64,000 nucleotides of DNA from Caldilineaceae bacterium (GCA_022842065.1 JALHQH010000009.1:254243-318242); one strand, 5' to 3'; positions 53,639-62,164 are shown, counted from the stretch's first letter. The notes: generated by a model from the letters alone, not told the origin. A program made the numbers and translations.

Positions 53639-53812
53639 ATGAAACCCAAAGATAAGATTATGCCAGCAATGGTAAAGCATCGAAACAAGATCGGTGGCGA
53701 GGATGAACGCCGCCGGGTTGCCCGGCGGCGGATTAGGCTGTGGCTGGCGGCGCTCTGCTTGGCCATCACTTTCCTTGTCAGTGACTGTGCAACATCACCT
53801 TTTGTAGAGTAA
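53639..53812 (+). CDS. Possible small lipoprotein-like ORF
   Basis: A 57-aa frame has a strongly basic first half (RRRVARRRIR) and a hydrophobic stretch LWLAALCLAITFLV ending in SDCATSP, which resembles a lipobox. The ribosome site is weak. A second mini-frame (53829-53960, 43 aa, basic) follows and is also unconvincing. The rest of the 53602-54002 gap shows nothing else. Confidence 0.3.
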   Translation: MKPKDKIMPAMVKHRNKIGGEDERRRVARRRIRLWLAALCLAITFLVSDCATSPFVE

Positions 53813-54002
53813 CTTGACGACCTGGACAATGGCGAGGTTGGGCCACGAAACCAATTTGGAACGTCCGCGACGGCCCTGGCGAGGTAAGGGTAAACGGAAG
53901 ACTTTTCTGATGAAAAACAAATCTTTGCCAATACAGTTCGAGCAAATTGACTGGGCCTAATGATTGAGCAGACAGCTTTGGCTCCACAAAAAAGTCCGCT
54001 GC

Positions 54003-54884
54003 TCATTCTGCGCGCGCGATAGCCAGCCAACGCGCTACGGCTATTGCGATTTGCAGTAGGGGGATATAGCTCCCGATTAAACTATGGGCACTGCGTTCAA
54101 TGGCGAGCGCAGCGATCGCGGCGAAGTTCTGCCCATGCCAAAGTTCATGGAGAATACCCGGTGTTGGTTGATCGGTTCTCCCGGCTAACTCTTCCGGTTC
54201 AACGATCTGGGTATAGTCGGTGTAGTGCAGGCACCAATCATGCAAATAATAGCGACTGGCCGGCAGATTCGGAATGATGTCGCCCGTTGTCTTAAAGGCA
54301 TGGAGTTTGTCGCGGAGGGGATAGCTGCGGGCATAGAGGCCATCAGCGACTTTGGGCGCGCCGTATGTATAAATTCCTGTCACAGCAATGCCAAGCAACT
54401 TGAATTGATGCGCCAGCAGAATCGCAATCGCGCCGCCGGAGCTATGGCCGGTCAACCATAACTGCTTGGCGCGGTGCCCTCGATTTTGGCGCAATGCTGG
54501 GGCCAGCAGGCGCACGAGCTGGTGAGCCGCGGTTTTAAACCCGGCATGAACCTGACCACCCGTCACACAGCTTTCTTGCCAAAGGTGAAAATTGTTTTGC
54601 CAATCCGCCAGTTCCCACGATCCGCTGAGCGCGATGACGATGTCAGTTTGCGTGGTTGCGACAAAGCCTCTGGCATTGGTAACCGGATCAGCAAATGGGT
54701 TACCGCGATGGGCGTTGAGGTGGAGACGCAGTTGCTGCAACTTTTCTGCGATCCTGGCGACCACAGCGACATTGCCAACAGCATTGCCGGCCAAGAGATA
54801 GGTAAAATTAGCAACCTGCGCTAGATAGAGCCCTCTTTGCAAGTGACTGAGCTGCGCCAGGTTGCTGTTTGTCTGATGACACAT
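54003..54884 (-). CDS. Class 3 lipase family protein
   Basis: The 293-aa protein has the alpha/beta-hydrolase core of class 3 lipases: DIVIALSGSWELADWQNNF near 75-95, the nucleophile elbow LTGHSSGGAIAILLAHQF with Ser near 148, YTYGAPKVADG near 177 and an Asp/His end region (YLHDWCLHYTDYTQI). No signal peptide is clear, so it may act inside the cell. The frame is open to a TTG at 54908, but ATG 54884 is more likely. Substrate is unknown. Confidence 0.85.
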   Translation of the reverse strand: MCHQTNSNLAQLSHLQRGLYLAQVANFTYLLAGNAVGNVAVVARIAEKLQQLRLHLNAHRGNPFADPVTNARGFVATTQTDIVIALSGSWELADWQNNFHLWQESCVTGGQVHAGFKTAAHQLVRLLAPALRQNRGHRAKQLWLTGHSSGGAIAILLAHQFKLLGIAVTGIYTYGAPKVADGLYARSYPLRDKLHAFKTTGDIIPNLPASRYYLHDWCLHYTDYTQIVEPEELAGRTDQPTPGILHELWHGQNFAAIAALAIERSAHSLIGSYIPLLQIAIAVARWLAIARAE

Positions 54885-54971
54885 GGTCAAGATTCCCAGC
54901 AATGCCAAAGTAGAAATTGAGATCCTGCGCCGTCAGCAAGCCGCGAAGCCAGTGTTGTCTGGGTTTGCAAC

Positions 54972-55007
54972 AAAAAACTGCCGAAAATAACATTTCGGCA
55001 GTTTTTT
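54972..55007 (-). terminator. Intrinsic terminator of the DUF2892 gene
   Basis: AAAAAACTGCCGAAA (54972-54986) and TTTCGGCAGTTTTTT (54993-55007) form a perfect 15-bp stem with a 6-base loop, ending in a T-run when read on the minus strand. It works in both directions in principle. Confidence 0.85.
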
Positions 55008-55016
55008 GTCGCTCGC

Positions 55017-55226
55017 TTACACCGATGTTTGGTGCGTCTTCATGCCAAACAAGGTGTAAAGCGGACACCAACCAATGGCAGCGGTGAGCATGAGTACCAC
55101 ACCAATGACGACCGCTACGGTGGCCAGTACACCGGTCACGAGTGCCGCGTACCAGGCATAGACCAACACAGCCCCCAAAACAAAGCGAATGAGGCGATCC
55201 ATTGTACTTTCATTTTGTGTAAACAT
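55017..55226 (-). CDS. DUF2892 small membrane protein
   Basis: The 69-aa protein matches the DUF2892 family (YgaP membrane part): STMDRLIRFVLGAVLVYAWYA, then a second helix and GWCPLYTLFGMKT. Two membrane helices are clear and a CPLY segment follows. The start is the ATG at 55226 because AAGGAAG lies seven bases ahead; the TTG at 55232 is not needed. It is behind a conserved promoter module and ends at a strong terminator, so it is a single-gene unit. Confidence 0.88.
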   Translation of the reverse strand: MFTQNESTMDRLIRFVLGAVLVYAWYAALVTGVLATVAVVIGVVLMLTAAIGWCPLYTLFGMKTHQTSV

Positions 55227-55279
55227 TGACAACTTCCTTTTGATAGTGCTTTAGGCGTATAAAACCACTTGTGTGATGT

Positions 55280-55335
55280 AGCATAGTCTGAAAGCGAAGG
55301 GGTGTCGTCAGCGGGATGTTGATCTTGGCCTCAAC
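55280..55335 (-). promoter_or_regulatory. Conserved stress-type promoter module, copy 4 (DUF2892)
   Basis: On the minus strand: GTTGA, 8 bases, TCAAC (55318-55335), 6 bases, CTGACG (55306-55311), 20 bases, TATGCT (55280-55285). Spacing matches the other three exactly; the -35-like box has C for the first T. A perfect ATGACTGCCCGCGGGCAGTC hairpin lies just upstream at 55341-55362. Confidence 0.75.
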
Positions 55336-55467
55336 AAAAAATGACTGCCCGCGGGCAGTCATCTCAACAATTGTTATACCAGCGGTTGTCATCATTTAGC
55401 ATTTTCTACACGAGTAAAAATGCTAAATGATGACAGCGCCTAGTATAAATGCGGGAACAGCGGAACG

Positions 55468-56817
55468 TCAGGCAGGAGAAGGGGGTGGCACTAGGGCCGG
55501 CACGGCACGAATCTGGCGCATTGCCAGCGCCAAGAGCAGCACTGTCAGCAACCCGGTCAGCAGAAAAGGTAGCGTTGTGCCAAAAAACTGAAAGAGCACA
55601 CCACCGATAATCGGCGTGAGCGCGTTCGCCAAACTGCTCATCGATGCCGATGCGCCCAGGATCGCGCCGGTCTCCGATCCTTTAATGCGCTTGGTGATAG
55701 CACTGTTGATCGTGGGCGAAAGCACGGCACCGCCGACCGAAACCGGCACCATCGCCACGAAGATCCAGATCCAGCCGAGCCAGCCGTTATTGTCGTCGGC
55801 AGGCAGCGCAATCTGCACTTTTAGCTGATCCAGCGCGGTCACCGGTTGACCATGGTTGAGTTCCTGTTGCAGCGCGGCGCGTGAATAGCCTGGCGCTGGT
55901 TGCCCTGGCGTGGTCGCCGTCATGATCGTGCCCGCGGCCAGCATCGCCAAGCCCAATAGGATGATCCAGCGGTCACCATGACTGGCACTCCAGCGCCGGA
56001 TCAAACCGCCGAGGACCACGACAGTAATCAGGCCGATAAAGACGAAGAGGATGGCATTACTCCCCGCGCTCATGCCCAGGCGGCTGAGGGTAAAGAGTGG
56101 CAGCAGATACTCGAGGCCGCCAAAGACAAATTGTTGCGCAAACATGAGCACCAGCAGGAAGTTGATCTCGGGGCGTTTAAGCGCACTGAGCGTCGCCCCA
56201 AAATCAATGATCGGGCCATGTTTGATACCGCGGCGTTCAGGCGGCAGTGACTCCGGCAACCAAAAGGCCGTAAGCAAAATCGATAAAAGCGAACAGCCGG
56301 CTGCGACAAACGCGGTGACATGATAGTTATTATTGCTCAGCGCCAATGAAACATAGGCGAGCACTGGGCCGACCGTAAAGCCCAGGCCAAAGGCAGCACC
56401 GATCAACCCAAGGGCCTGGGTGCGATTTTTCTCGGTCGTGCTGTCAGTAAGAACGGCCTGGGCGGTCGAAATATTGGCACCAGAGATGCCGTCGATGATG
56501 CGGGCGATCAGGAGCAGCGGCAGAGTGTTGGCAAAACCCATCAGCACAAAGCCACTAAAGGTGCCGATCTGGCTGACCAAGAGCACGGGTTTACGGCCAA
56601 AACGATCAGAGAGGCGGCCCAACATGGGCGCAGCCAGAAATTGCATCACCGGATATGAGCCGCTTAACAGGCCAATCATCAGCGCGTTGGCACCAAAGGA
56701 GGCGGCATAAAGCGGCAGCAGCGGGATGATGATGCTGAGGCCGAGCAGGTCCACCAGCACAATGACGAAGACAGGCAGGATACGTTTGAAATCAAGTTTG
56801 TCGGTTGGAGCAACCAT
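55468..56817 (-). CDS. MFS transporter, TetA/TCR-like
   Basis: The 449-aa protein has about 12 hydrophobic helices and the MFS loop 2-3 motif GRLSDRFGRKPVLLVSQIG near residue 67. The first helices (VFVIVLVDLLGLSIIIPLLPLYAASFGAN) resemble tetracycline-type exporters. Between helices there is an outer loop of about 70 residues (TPGQPAPGYSRAALQQELNHGQ...) that is longer than usual. It would export a small molecule by proton antiport; the substrate is not predicted. It has no regulator next to it. Confidence 0.9.
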   Translation of the reverse strand: MVAPTDKLDFKRILPVFVIVLVDLLGLSIIIPLLPLYAASFGANALMIGLLSGSYPVMQFLAAPMLGRLSDRFGRKPVLLVSQIGTFSGFVLMGFANTLPLLLIARIIDGISGANISTAQAVLTDSTTEKNRTQALGLIGAAFGLGFTVGPVLAYVSLALSNNNYHVTAFVAAGCSLLSILLTAFWLPESLPPERRGIKHGPIIDFGATLSALKRPEINFLLVLMFAQQFVFGGLEYLLPLFTLSRLGMSAGSNAILFVFIGLITVVVLGGLIRRWSASHGDRWIILLGLAMLAAGTIMTATTPGQPAPGYSRAALQQELNHGQPVTALDQLKVQIALPADDNNGWLGWIWIFVAMVPVSVGGAVLSPTINSAITKRIKGSETGAILGASASMSSLANALTPIIGGVLFQFFGTTLPFLLTGLLTVLLLALAMRQIRAVPALVPPPSPA

Positions 56818-56878
56818 AAATCACACTCACAATTTTGAAGGATCGATTAACAAACCAAGCTTGCTGACACAATTGGGC

Positions 56879-57340
56879 ACTAGTGCAGTGTTACGTAAGT
56901 TTTGATGGTTTAGCGAGCCGTCACGCCGGAGGCGATGACCTACAATTAAACCAGCAGAACTTACGTCACGCTGTACTAGTACACTGTGACGGAAATTTTG
57001 CTGGTTTAGAATCGGTTTCAGTCACGAAGTGACGACTGATGGTAGCCGAGGGTTTTACCCCTCGGATCCAATGGACCCCAGCCTGAAAAGGCTGGGCTAC
57101 CATCAGTCGCCACTCCGTGGCTAAATTATCAAAACTTGCGTAACGCTGTACTAGTACACTGTCAAGTAAGTTTTGCGGAATTAGCCACGGAGTGGCGGCA
57201 GACGGCTGGGGTCAGTCAGCGGATCCGCTGACTGACCCGCAGGTTGAAACCTGCGGCTACCGTCTGCCGTCACTCCGTGACTCGATCCGTGCGGCAGGCC
57301 AACCTGTTAAACTAGCAAAACTTCCTTGACGCTGTACTAC
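56879..57340. repeat. Three tandem palindromic elements joined at ACTAGT
   Basis: Units at 56879-56980, 56975-57155 and 57150-57340 each start ACTAGT-(A/G)CA-(C/G)TGT and carry a 34-bp terminal inverted repeat (GTAAGTTTTG...GGTTTA). Neighbouring units share the six bases ACTAGT. Units 2 and 3 have long inner palindromes (GATGGTAGCC / GGCTACCATC; GGCAGACGG / CCGTCTGCC). No coding frame is present. They fill the gap between the MFS and PhyH genes. Confidence 0.8.
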
Positions 57341-58098
57341 AGCACATCTAAAATATAACGCGCGGCTTCGGGCAGGCGGGTTAGGGTGGCCGGCGAGAGA
57401 TGCTGGCGCTGATCGGTCTGCTGTGGATTATGGCGCCGGGTAAAATAGGAGTGCATGGCGCGGCGCGGTTTGTCGGTGCGGTTGAGGGTGCCGCCGTGCC
57501 AGGTGTGGGAATTAAAGATGACGACGGTGCCTGCCGCGGCGGTGAGGAGGATTTCATCGGGATGCGCCCCTTTGGGATCAGCCATGACATCACGGGGCAT
57601 CTGGCCGGAATTGTGCGAACCAGGGACAACGCGCGTGGCACCATTAGCTGCGGTGAAATCGTCGAGCAGCCAAATCGAATTGCAGACTTCAAATTCACCT
57701 GATGGTACGGCCCCGCGCCAGTCGGCATGCAGATGTTGTAACCCTTCGCCGGGCAGGGCAAAGCGGGCGTTTAACGAAGAAAGTTTAAAGTCAGACTTGA
57801 GGACATGGGCAATCGCCGCCAAGACGCGCGGATGGGTAAAGCAAACTTCAAGTAGCGGATCCTTATCGGCCAGATTGGCGAGGCGTGTCGTCCCGGCTTC
57901 CTGGTGGGCTTCTAAACCGGCCTGATCGCCTTCGGCATTGGCGATCTCTTCCAGCCGGGTGGCAATCGCTTGCACTTGCTGCGGTGACAGTAAGTTGGGC
58001 AGTGGCAGATAACCGTTTTGATCTAAAAAGGCTTTTTCGTCAGTGGTCAGCGTATCTTCCCGTACACCAAAGTGAGCGAGCGCGGTTTGCATATCCAT
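57337..58098 (-). CDS. Phytanoyl-CoA dioxygenase family protein
   Basis: The 253-aa protein fits the PhyH family of Fe(II)/2-oxoglutarate oxygenases: FLDQNGYLPLPNLLSPQQVQAI near 25, metal ligands in LQHLHADWRGAVPSGEFE (HxD near 120), the second His in NSHTWHGGTLNRTDKPRRAMHSYFTRR with the Arg that binds 2-oxoglutarate. It would hydroxylate a small organic substrate not identifiable here. GGGAAAA precedes the ATG. It lies beside a repeat cluster and has no pathway neighbours. Confidence 0.87.
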   Translation of the reverse strand: MDMQTALAHFGVREDTLTTDEKAFLDQNGYLPLPNLLSPQQVQAIATRLEEIANAEGDQAGLEAHQEAGTTRLANLADKDPLLEVCFTHPRVLAAIAHVLKSDFKLSSLNARFALPGEGLQHLHADWRGAVPSGEFEVCNSIWLLDDFTAANGATRVVPGSHNSGQMPRDVMADPKGAHPDEILLTAAAGTVVIFNSHTWHGGTLNRTDKPRRAMHSYFTRRHNPQQTDQRQHLSPATLTRLPEAARYILDVL

Positions 58099-58354
58099 GG
58101 GGTTTTCCCTTGTGCTTTCATTCGATTGACGCGCGGTGGGTGATTCAATCCTTGCTGACGCGCAATGGTCAGGAAAGATTGTTACTTGCCAACACGCGCG
58201 AAACTGGTTGGCTCATGATGGGAACCTGATGATACTACAAAATGAATAGCAGCCGCAACTTCAACAATAGCGCGGGTCTGTGGAGCGGTGACAGCGCAAG
58301 CGATGCGCCAGCCTGTCGCCCTCTAAACCGGGCTCAACCGGAATGCAGGGGTTT

Positions 58355-58492
58355 GACAAGCCCGCCCTGGGCTAAAGCCGCAGGGCTACCCAACAACGCC
58401 GGGTAAACCCGGCTAAGGGAGGGGGGTACCCGGCGTTGTCCCGTAACCCGGGTGCCCACTGGGCGCGTTTACGGCGGAGCGGCGATGTCAAC
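58355..58492. repeat. Dispersed inverted-repeat element, family B copy 2
   Basis: CGCCCTGGGCTAAAGCCGCA, CAACGCCGGGTAA, CCCGGCGTTGT and GGGTGCCCACTGGGCGCGTT occur here in the reverse order of 10364-10557. Arms fold back on each other. No gene is seen in the remaining 58099-58514 gap. Confidence 0.7.
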
Positions 58493-58514
58493 CCCCCTAA
58501 GATCGGGTTGAACC

Positions 58515-59726
58515 CTAAACCGTAAGTGCATGCCCTTTTGCCGTGAGGACCGCTGTGCTAGGAATAGGCGGTGGATTGGCTGATCTATCGGGTGGTCTAC
58601 CATGTTCGAGTAGATAGCAGAGATCCTCAGCAATCAGTAATGCCGCGCGCGGGCGCGCTAGGCGGGCGGCGTTACGGGCCATGGTGGCCAACGCCGGGTT
58701 ATCCGGCATCAACCACGTTTGCACCAGTTGCGCGATTGCAGCGGGTTCATTGGCATACTGCCCAACGCCATTGCTGTCCACAAATTCGACATTACCGGTT
58801 TCCTGGCCAGGGATATAATCGGCCAGGATCATAGGGAGACCGGCAATCAGTGCCTCGCTAATCGTGCCAGGTCCTGCTTTGGTCACCAGCAGATCGGCGG
58901 CATGCATCAACTCGGCCATGTTATCGACAAAACCGTAAATTTGGGTGGGAATCTCCCAGTCGATGGCGGTCAATTCCTGGCGCAGCGCTTCATTGCGACC
59001 GGTGACAATCATGAGTTGGCACGCGCTTACCTGCTGGGCAATTGCCCGCGCAATGGCAAAAACTTCACCACTCCCCTCACCGCCACTGGTCATGAGCACA
59101 GTGGGCAGCGCGCTGGCTAAGCCAAGCTTTTGGCGCAACGTCGCCTGCTCCGCCACCGGTTGCGCAAATTTCAAGCTTACCGGCTGTCCATAGACCGCCA
59201 ACTTTTCTGGTGCCATGCCCAGCGCAATGGCGCGGCCACGGGCCGCGTCGGTCGGCACAATACAGCGGGTTACCCTGGGATCAATCCAGGTTGGGTGAAA
59301 GGTAATCAGATCAGTAACAACGGTGACAAAAGGGATGTCGAGCTTTGCCGCCTGCAGACAATCCAACCCGATCTGATTGAGCAAGGGGTGAACCGAAACG
59401 ATCAGATCAGGCCGGTAGCGGCGATAATAAGCAATAATGTCGGCACTCACCCAAAAGCCAATATCGTTGAGGATCCGGTGTTGGAAGAATGGCCGGGCGA
59501 AGGTCGTCCAGAGTAATTTCCAGAGGGGCAAGCCCGGCCCGATCAGCCAGCGATAAGTGCTGGGCAGCCGACAAAAGGGTGATGGGGTCTGGTTTTTCCA
59601 TAGATCCTCAATCATGAGTTCATAACGCGCCGGGTACAAAAAATTAATGGCTTCCACAATCGCCTGGGCCGAGGCGCGGTGGCCACCACCGGTGTCTGAG
59701 ATCAAGAAGAGGATACGTTTTTTCAT
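58515..59726 (-). CDS. MGDG-synthase-like glycosyltransferase (GT28)
   Basis: The 403-aa protein starts MKKRILFLISDTGGGHRASAQAIVEAI, the glycine-rich DTGGGH(R/K)xxAxA motif of monogalactosyl-diacylglycerol synthases and processive diglucosyl-DAG synthases. It also has TVVTDLITFHPTWIDPRVTRCIVP and a C-terminal donor-binding half with MTSGGEGSGEVF, ADLLVTKAGPGTISEALIAGLPMI and GQETGNVEFV. It would glycosylate a membrane diacylglycerol to make glycolipids. No lipid anchor is seen, so it is probably a peripheral membrane protein. Confidence 0.9.
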   Translation of the reverse strand: MKKRILFLISDTGGGHRASAQAIVEAINFLYPARYELMIEDLWKNQTPSPFCRLPSTYRWLIGPGLPLWKLLWTTFARPFFQHRILNDIGFWVSADIIAYYRRYRPDLIVSVHPLLNQIGLDCLQAAKLDIPFVTVVTDLITFHPTWIDPRVTRCIVPTDAARGRAIALGMAPEKLAVYGQPVSLKFAQPVAEQATLRQKLGLASALPTVLMTSGGEGSGEVFAIARAIAQQVSACQLMIVTGRNEALRQELTAIDWEIPTQIYGFVDNMAELMHAADLLVTKAGPGTISEALIAGLPMILADYIPGQETGNVEFVDSNGVGQYANEPAAIAQLVQTWLMPDNPALATMARNAARLARPRAALLIAEDLCYLLEHGRPPDRSANPPPIPSTAVLTAKGHALTV

Positions 59727-59783
59727 GCGTTTACCGTTTCGTCCATGCGATCAGGGTTTAGATTCAGAGCGGGCAGCGTAGTT

Positions 59784-59824
59784 CAGTGAGACAGTGGGGC
59801 AGTCACTGTCCTACTGTCTCACTG
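59784..59824 (-). terminator. 12-bp stem after csbD-like gene
   Basis: CAGTGAGACAGT (59784-59795) and ACTGTCTCACTG (59813-59824) are exact complements with a 17-base loop, ending four bases beyond the stop of the minus-strand CsbD-like gene. Confidence 0.6.
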
Positions 59825-59827
59825 TGG

Positions 59828-60118
59828 TTAACGCTTGGCGGCATCTTTGATATGTGCCGCAGCGGTGGTCATGCTGGCGGCGGCGGCGGCGAGATCGGCT
59901 TTGGCGTGTTCAGCCCGATCCGTACTTTGTTGGGCAAATTTTTCCCATTCCGTTTGGGCCTTTTCTTTGCTGTAGCCATAGCGCGTCTGTAACACACCTT
60001 GCAGCTTGTCGGCGTTGCCGTCAACTTGCAACAGGTCATCATCGGTGAGCTTACCAAAGGCGGCTTTGAGGCTACCACGTAGTTGTTTCCATTGGCCTTG
60101 AAAGGTATCACTGTTCAT
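59828..60118 (-). CDS. CsbD-family stress protein
   Basis: The 96-aa protein matches CsbD: GQWKQLRGSLKAAFGKLTDDDLLQVDGNADKLQGVLQTRYGYSKEKAQTEW, followed by an Ala-rich helical tail. CsbD proteins are small, acidic and induced by general stress; their molecular role is not known. ATG 60118 is chosen since GGAG lies nine bases ahead; an upstream ATG at 60133 has no ribosome site. It starts a run of stress-type genes on this strand. Confidence 0.9.
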   Translation of the reverse strand: MNSDTFQGQWKQLRGSLKAAFGKLTDDDLLQVDGNADKLQGVLQTRYGYSKEKAQTEWEKFAQQSTDRAEHAKADLAAAAASMTTAAAHIKDAAKR

Positions 60119-60160
60119 TAGTTTGTTCTCCATTTGTTTGAAAGAATGATAACGGCCGAG

Positions 60161-60282
60161 CCACCCCCACTTAACCTCCCCCTGTTAAGGGGAGGAACAA
60201 GCATGCGGTCAACCATTTCCTCGCTTAGCAGGGGAGCGCCTAGTAGGCAACCGCTCTTAGGCGCGGGAGGGGTTAGTCGTTA
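60161..60282. repeat. Dispersed GC-rich palindromic repeat, family A copy 4
   Basis: The copy reads CCACCCCCACTTAACCTCCC, GGGGAGGAAC, AGCAGGGGAGCGCCTAGTAG, GCAACCGCTC, TTAGGCGCGGGAGGGG. It lies between the CsbD-like and HdeD-like genes, both minus. Confidence 0.75.
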
Positions 60283-60312
60283 CAAAGAATAACGAAACGT
60301 TACGACAATTGG

Positions 60313-60894
60313 TTACATACGCGCCGCAGCGTGACCTACCGGCAGGATGATCTTGGGCGGGTTGTTGTGTTGGCTACGCAGGCGCAGGGCCACCCCCAGC
60401 AGCGTCACGCCAAAGGTGATGGCATAAAAGCCGATCAGCCAGACTACCGTCAAGGCACCTGAGCCTGGGTTCACCGCAATCACCACGCCAAAGAGCACGG
60501 AAAGCAGACCGCCAAGAATGAGGAGCCATTCACCGGTGATCGTTTTGCGCAGCTCAATGGCTGCCATAATCTGGAAGATACCAGTGACGACCGCCCAACC
60601 GGCAATCAGATAGACCAAGGCAAGGGCGGTTAACCCCGGCCAGAAGAAGGTCAGCCCACCAACGGCAATGCTGCTGATGCCATCCAGCAGCAGCCACCAA
60701 TGGTTCACGCCACTGTTATTGCGCCACGCGGCGATCACCGCAAAGATCCCATCCGTGAGTACATAAGCACCAAAGAAGATTACCAATAATTCGAGGGTGA
60801 GGCCCGGCTGGAGGAAGGTCAAGACCCCGAAGAGAATGGCGAGGACGCCGCGCAAAGCGACAGCCCACCAGTTACGTGCGAGTTGCGTTACCAT
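60313..60894 (-). CDS. HdeD-like membrane protein (DUF308)
   Basis: The 193-aa protein has six hydrophobic helices in three pairs (WWAVALRGVLAILFGVLTFLQPGLTLELLV, then DGISSIAVGGLTFFWPGLTALALVYLIAGWAVVTGIF, then WLLILGGLLSVLFGVVIAVNPGSG), typical of HdeD. HdeD is linked with acid resistance in enterobacteria; here it is part of a stress gene run. GGAG lies upstream of the ATG. No polar domain is present. Confidence 0.9.
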   Translation of the reverse strand: MVTQLARNWWAVALRGVLAILFGVLTFLQPGLTLELLVIFFGAYVLTDGIFAVIAAWRNNSGVNHWWLLLDGISSIAVGGLTFFWPGLTALALVYLIAGWAVVTGIFQIMAAIELRKTITGEWLLILGGLLSVLFGVVIAVNPGSGALTVVWLIGFYAITFGVTLLGVALRLRSQHNNPPKIILPVGHAAARM

Positions 60895-60936
60895 AATTTA
60901 TACTCCTAAAACGATAAAGACTACGCTAGGCAAATT

Positions 60937-61575
60937 TTATGTGTGTGCGGCAGTCGTCGGCAACATACCGATGTGTGCTTTATTCAACTTCAGGTAAACA
61001 GTCTCGGCTTCCATATGGTCGATTTGGGCGATAGGAATGGTAACATCTTTTTGACCCCAAAGGTGGCCCTCGCGCAGCAATAGATGGGTAATCTGCCCAG
61101 TGGTGGCGGCCGCAAGGAAACCATCCAGCCGCCCGATCTGGCCATCGCTGGCGTGGATGTGGGTATCACGGGTCAGGGCCACTTCGCCGTTAGGCACTGC
61201 CTCCGTTTTCACCGTCACTGTGAAGCGTTCGCCTGGATCATGTTGCCAGGAGCCATAACCCATCCCCAGATCACCGCTCAGCCCGAAGCCTGCGGTTGCA
61301 TAGCCCATGCCCTCGGCATCGGTATAGATGGTATCGAAGTGGATAAAGGGATCCATCAGTTTCAGCGCCGCCAATGTACAGTGCAATTTGATCATATCTG
61401 GCGTGCTATCCATCACCTGGTCGACCGGCGTCATATAGGCGCAGTGGGGGAAGTGCTTTTCTTGCACGACCAGATGGGTCACTTGTTGGCTGGTTGGATT
61501 GACAATCAGCTGGCTGGCACGGCCACAGAGGCCGTCACTGCAATAAACATCAACATTGAGTGGGATATTCATCAT
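60937..61575 (-). CDS. PRC-barrel domain protein
   Basis: The 212-aa protein looks like two PRC-barrel-type domains: NVDVYCSDGLCGRASQLIVNPTSQQVTHLVVQE near 7-38 and DTHIHASDGQIGRLDGFLAAATTGQITHLLLREGHLWGQKDVTIPI near 136-182. The region between is Gly/Tyr-rich (GMGYATAGFGLSGDLGMGYGSW). The second half resembles the PRC domain at 23407-24276. Such proteins bind RNA or protein partners. It is one of a series of minus-strand stress genes. AGAAGG lies ahead of the double ATG. Confidence 0.82.
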   Translation of the reverse strand: MMNIPLNVDVYCSDGLCGRASQLIVNPTSQQVTHLVVQEKHFPHCAYMTPVDQVMDSTPDMIKLHCTLAALKLMDPFIHFDTIYTDAEGMGYATAGFGLSGDLGMGYGSWQHDPGERFTVTVKTEAVPNGEVALTRDTHIHASDGQIGRLDGFLAAATTGQITHLLLREGHLWGQKDVTIPIAQIDHMEAETVYLKLNKAHIGMLPTTAAHT

Positions 61576-61604
61576 TCATTTCCTTCTGTTTTATTGAATA
61601 GAAC

Positions 61605-62099
61605 CTACTCTTGTAGATGGGCTTCCAGGAACCAAAGCTGCTTGTCAACCGAGCGGGAAATTTCCGTAAAGAGATCGGCGGTCGTTGGGTCACCATGTTC
61701 GCTGGCCGTGGTGATGGCGGCGCGTGTCGTCGCCCCATAGTTGGCGAAGCGCTGTGTGAGCACTAGCACCACTTGTTTACCATCGACGATTTCAGTCGGA
61801 TATTCGGGCAAATTTGAATTGTCGGCGGCCAGTCGCGTTGTACCCAAGGCCATGCCACCGAGCGCCATTGCGCGCTCAGCAATACTGTCGATTTGTTCGA
61901 CCAGGGTATTGGCGATTTCGTCAAAGAGCAGGTGAAGTTGCATAAAATGCATGCCCTTTACCGTCCAGTGGGCTTGTTTCACCTGGCTGTAGAGATCGAG
62001 CGTGTCGGCCAGTTGCTGATTGAGCAAAGGCAACATGGTGTTGCGCAGGCGCTCAGGCAGATCATTATGGGTAGCAAAGGTCTGTAATGTTGTGTTCAT
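61605..62099 (-). CDS. dps: Dps-family DNA-protecting ferritin
   Basis: The 164-aa protein is a full-length Dps: QVKQAHWTVKGMHFMQLHLLFDEIANTLVEQIDSIAERAMALGG carries the ferroxidase His, Asp and Glu residues, and the rest is a four-helix ferritin fold. Dps oxidises and stores iron with H2O2 and coats DNA. GGAGCATTGCA lies ahead of the ATG. Placed with CsbD, HdeD and PRC genes on one strand, it is probably part of an oxidative or starvation response. Confidence 0.93.
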   Translation of the reverse strand: MNTTLQTFATHNDLPERLRNTMLPLLNQQLADTLDLYSQVKQAHWTVKGMHFMQLHLLFDEIANTLVEQIDSIAERAMALGGMALGTTRLAADNSNLPEYPTEIVDGKQVVLVLTQRFANYGATTRAAITTASEHGDPTTADLFTEISRSVDKQLWFLEAHLQE

Positions 62100-62164
62100 T
62101 GCAATGCTCCTTAAAATGCTTTCAATAGCCCAGCCGTGAAAATATCTGAGCTTGTGTCGCGCGC

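Noticed and set aside
53829..53960. 43-codon basic ORF after the lipoprotein-like mini-ORF
   Set aside because: No ribosome site, no family match and no clear codon bias; kept only as a mention.
56879..57340. CRISPR array
   Set aside because: Repeats are long, internally inverted and abut each other without spacers; no cas gene is near.
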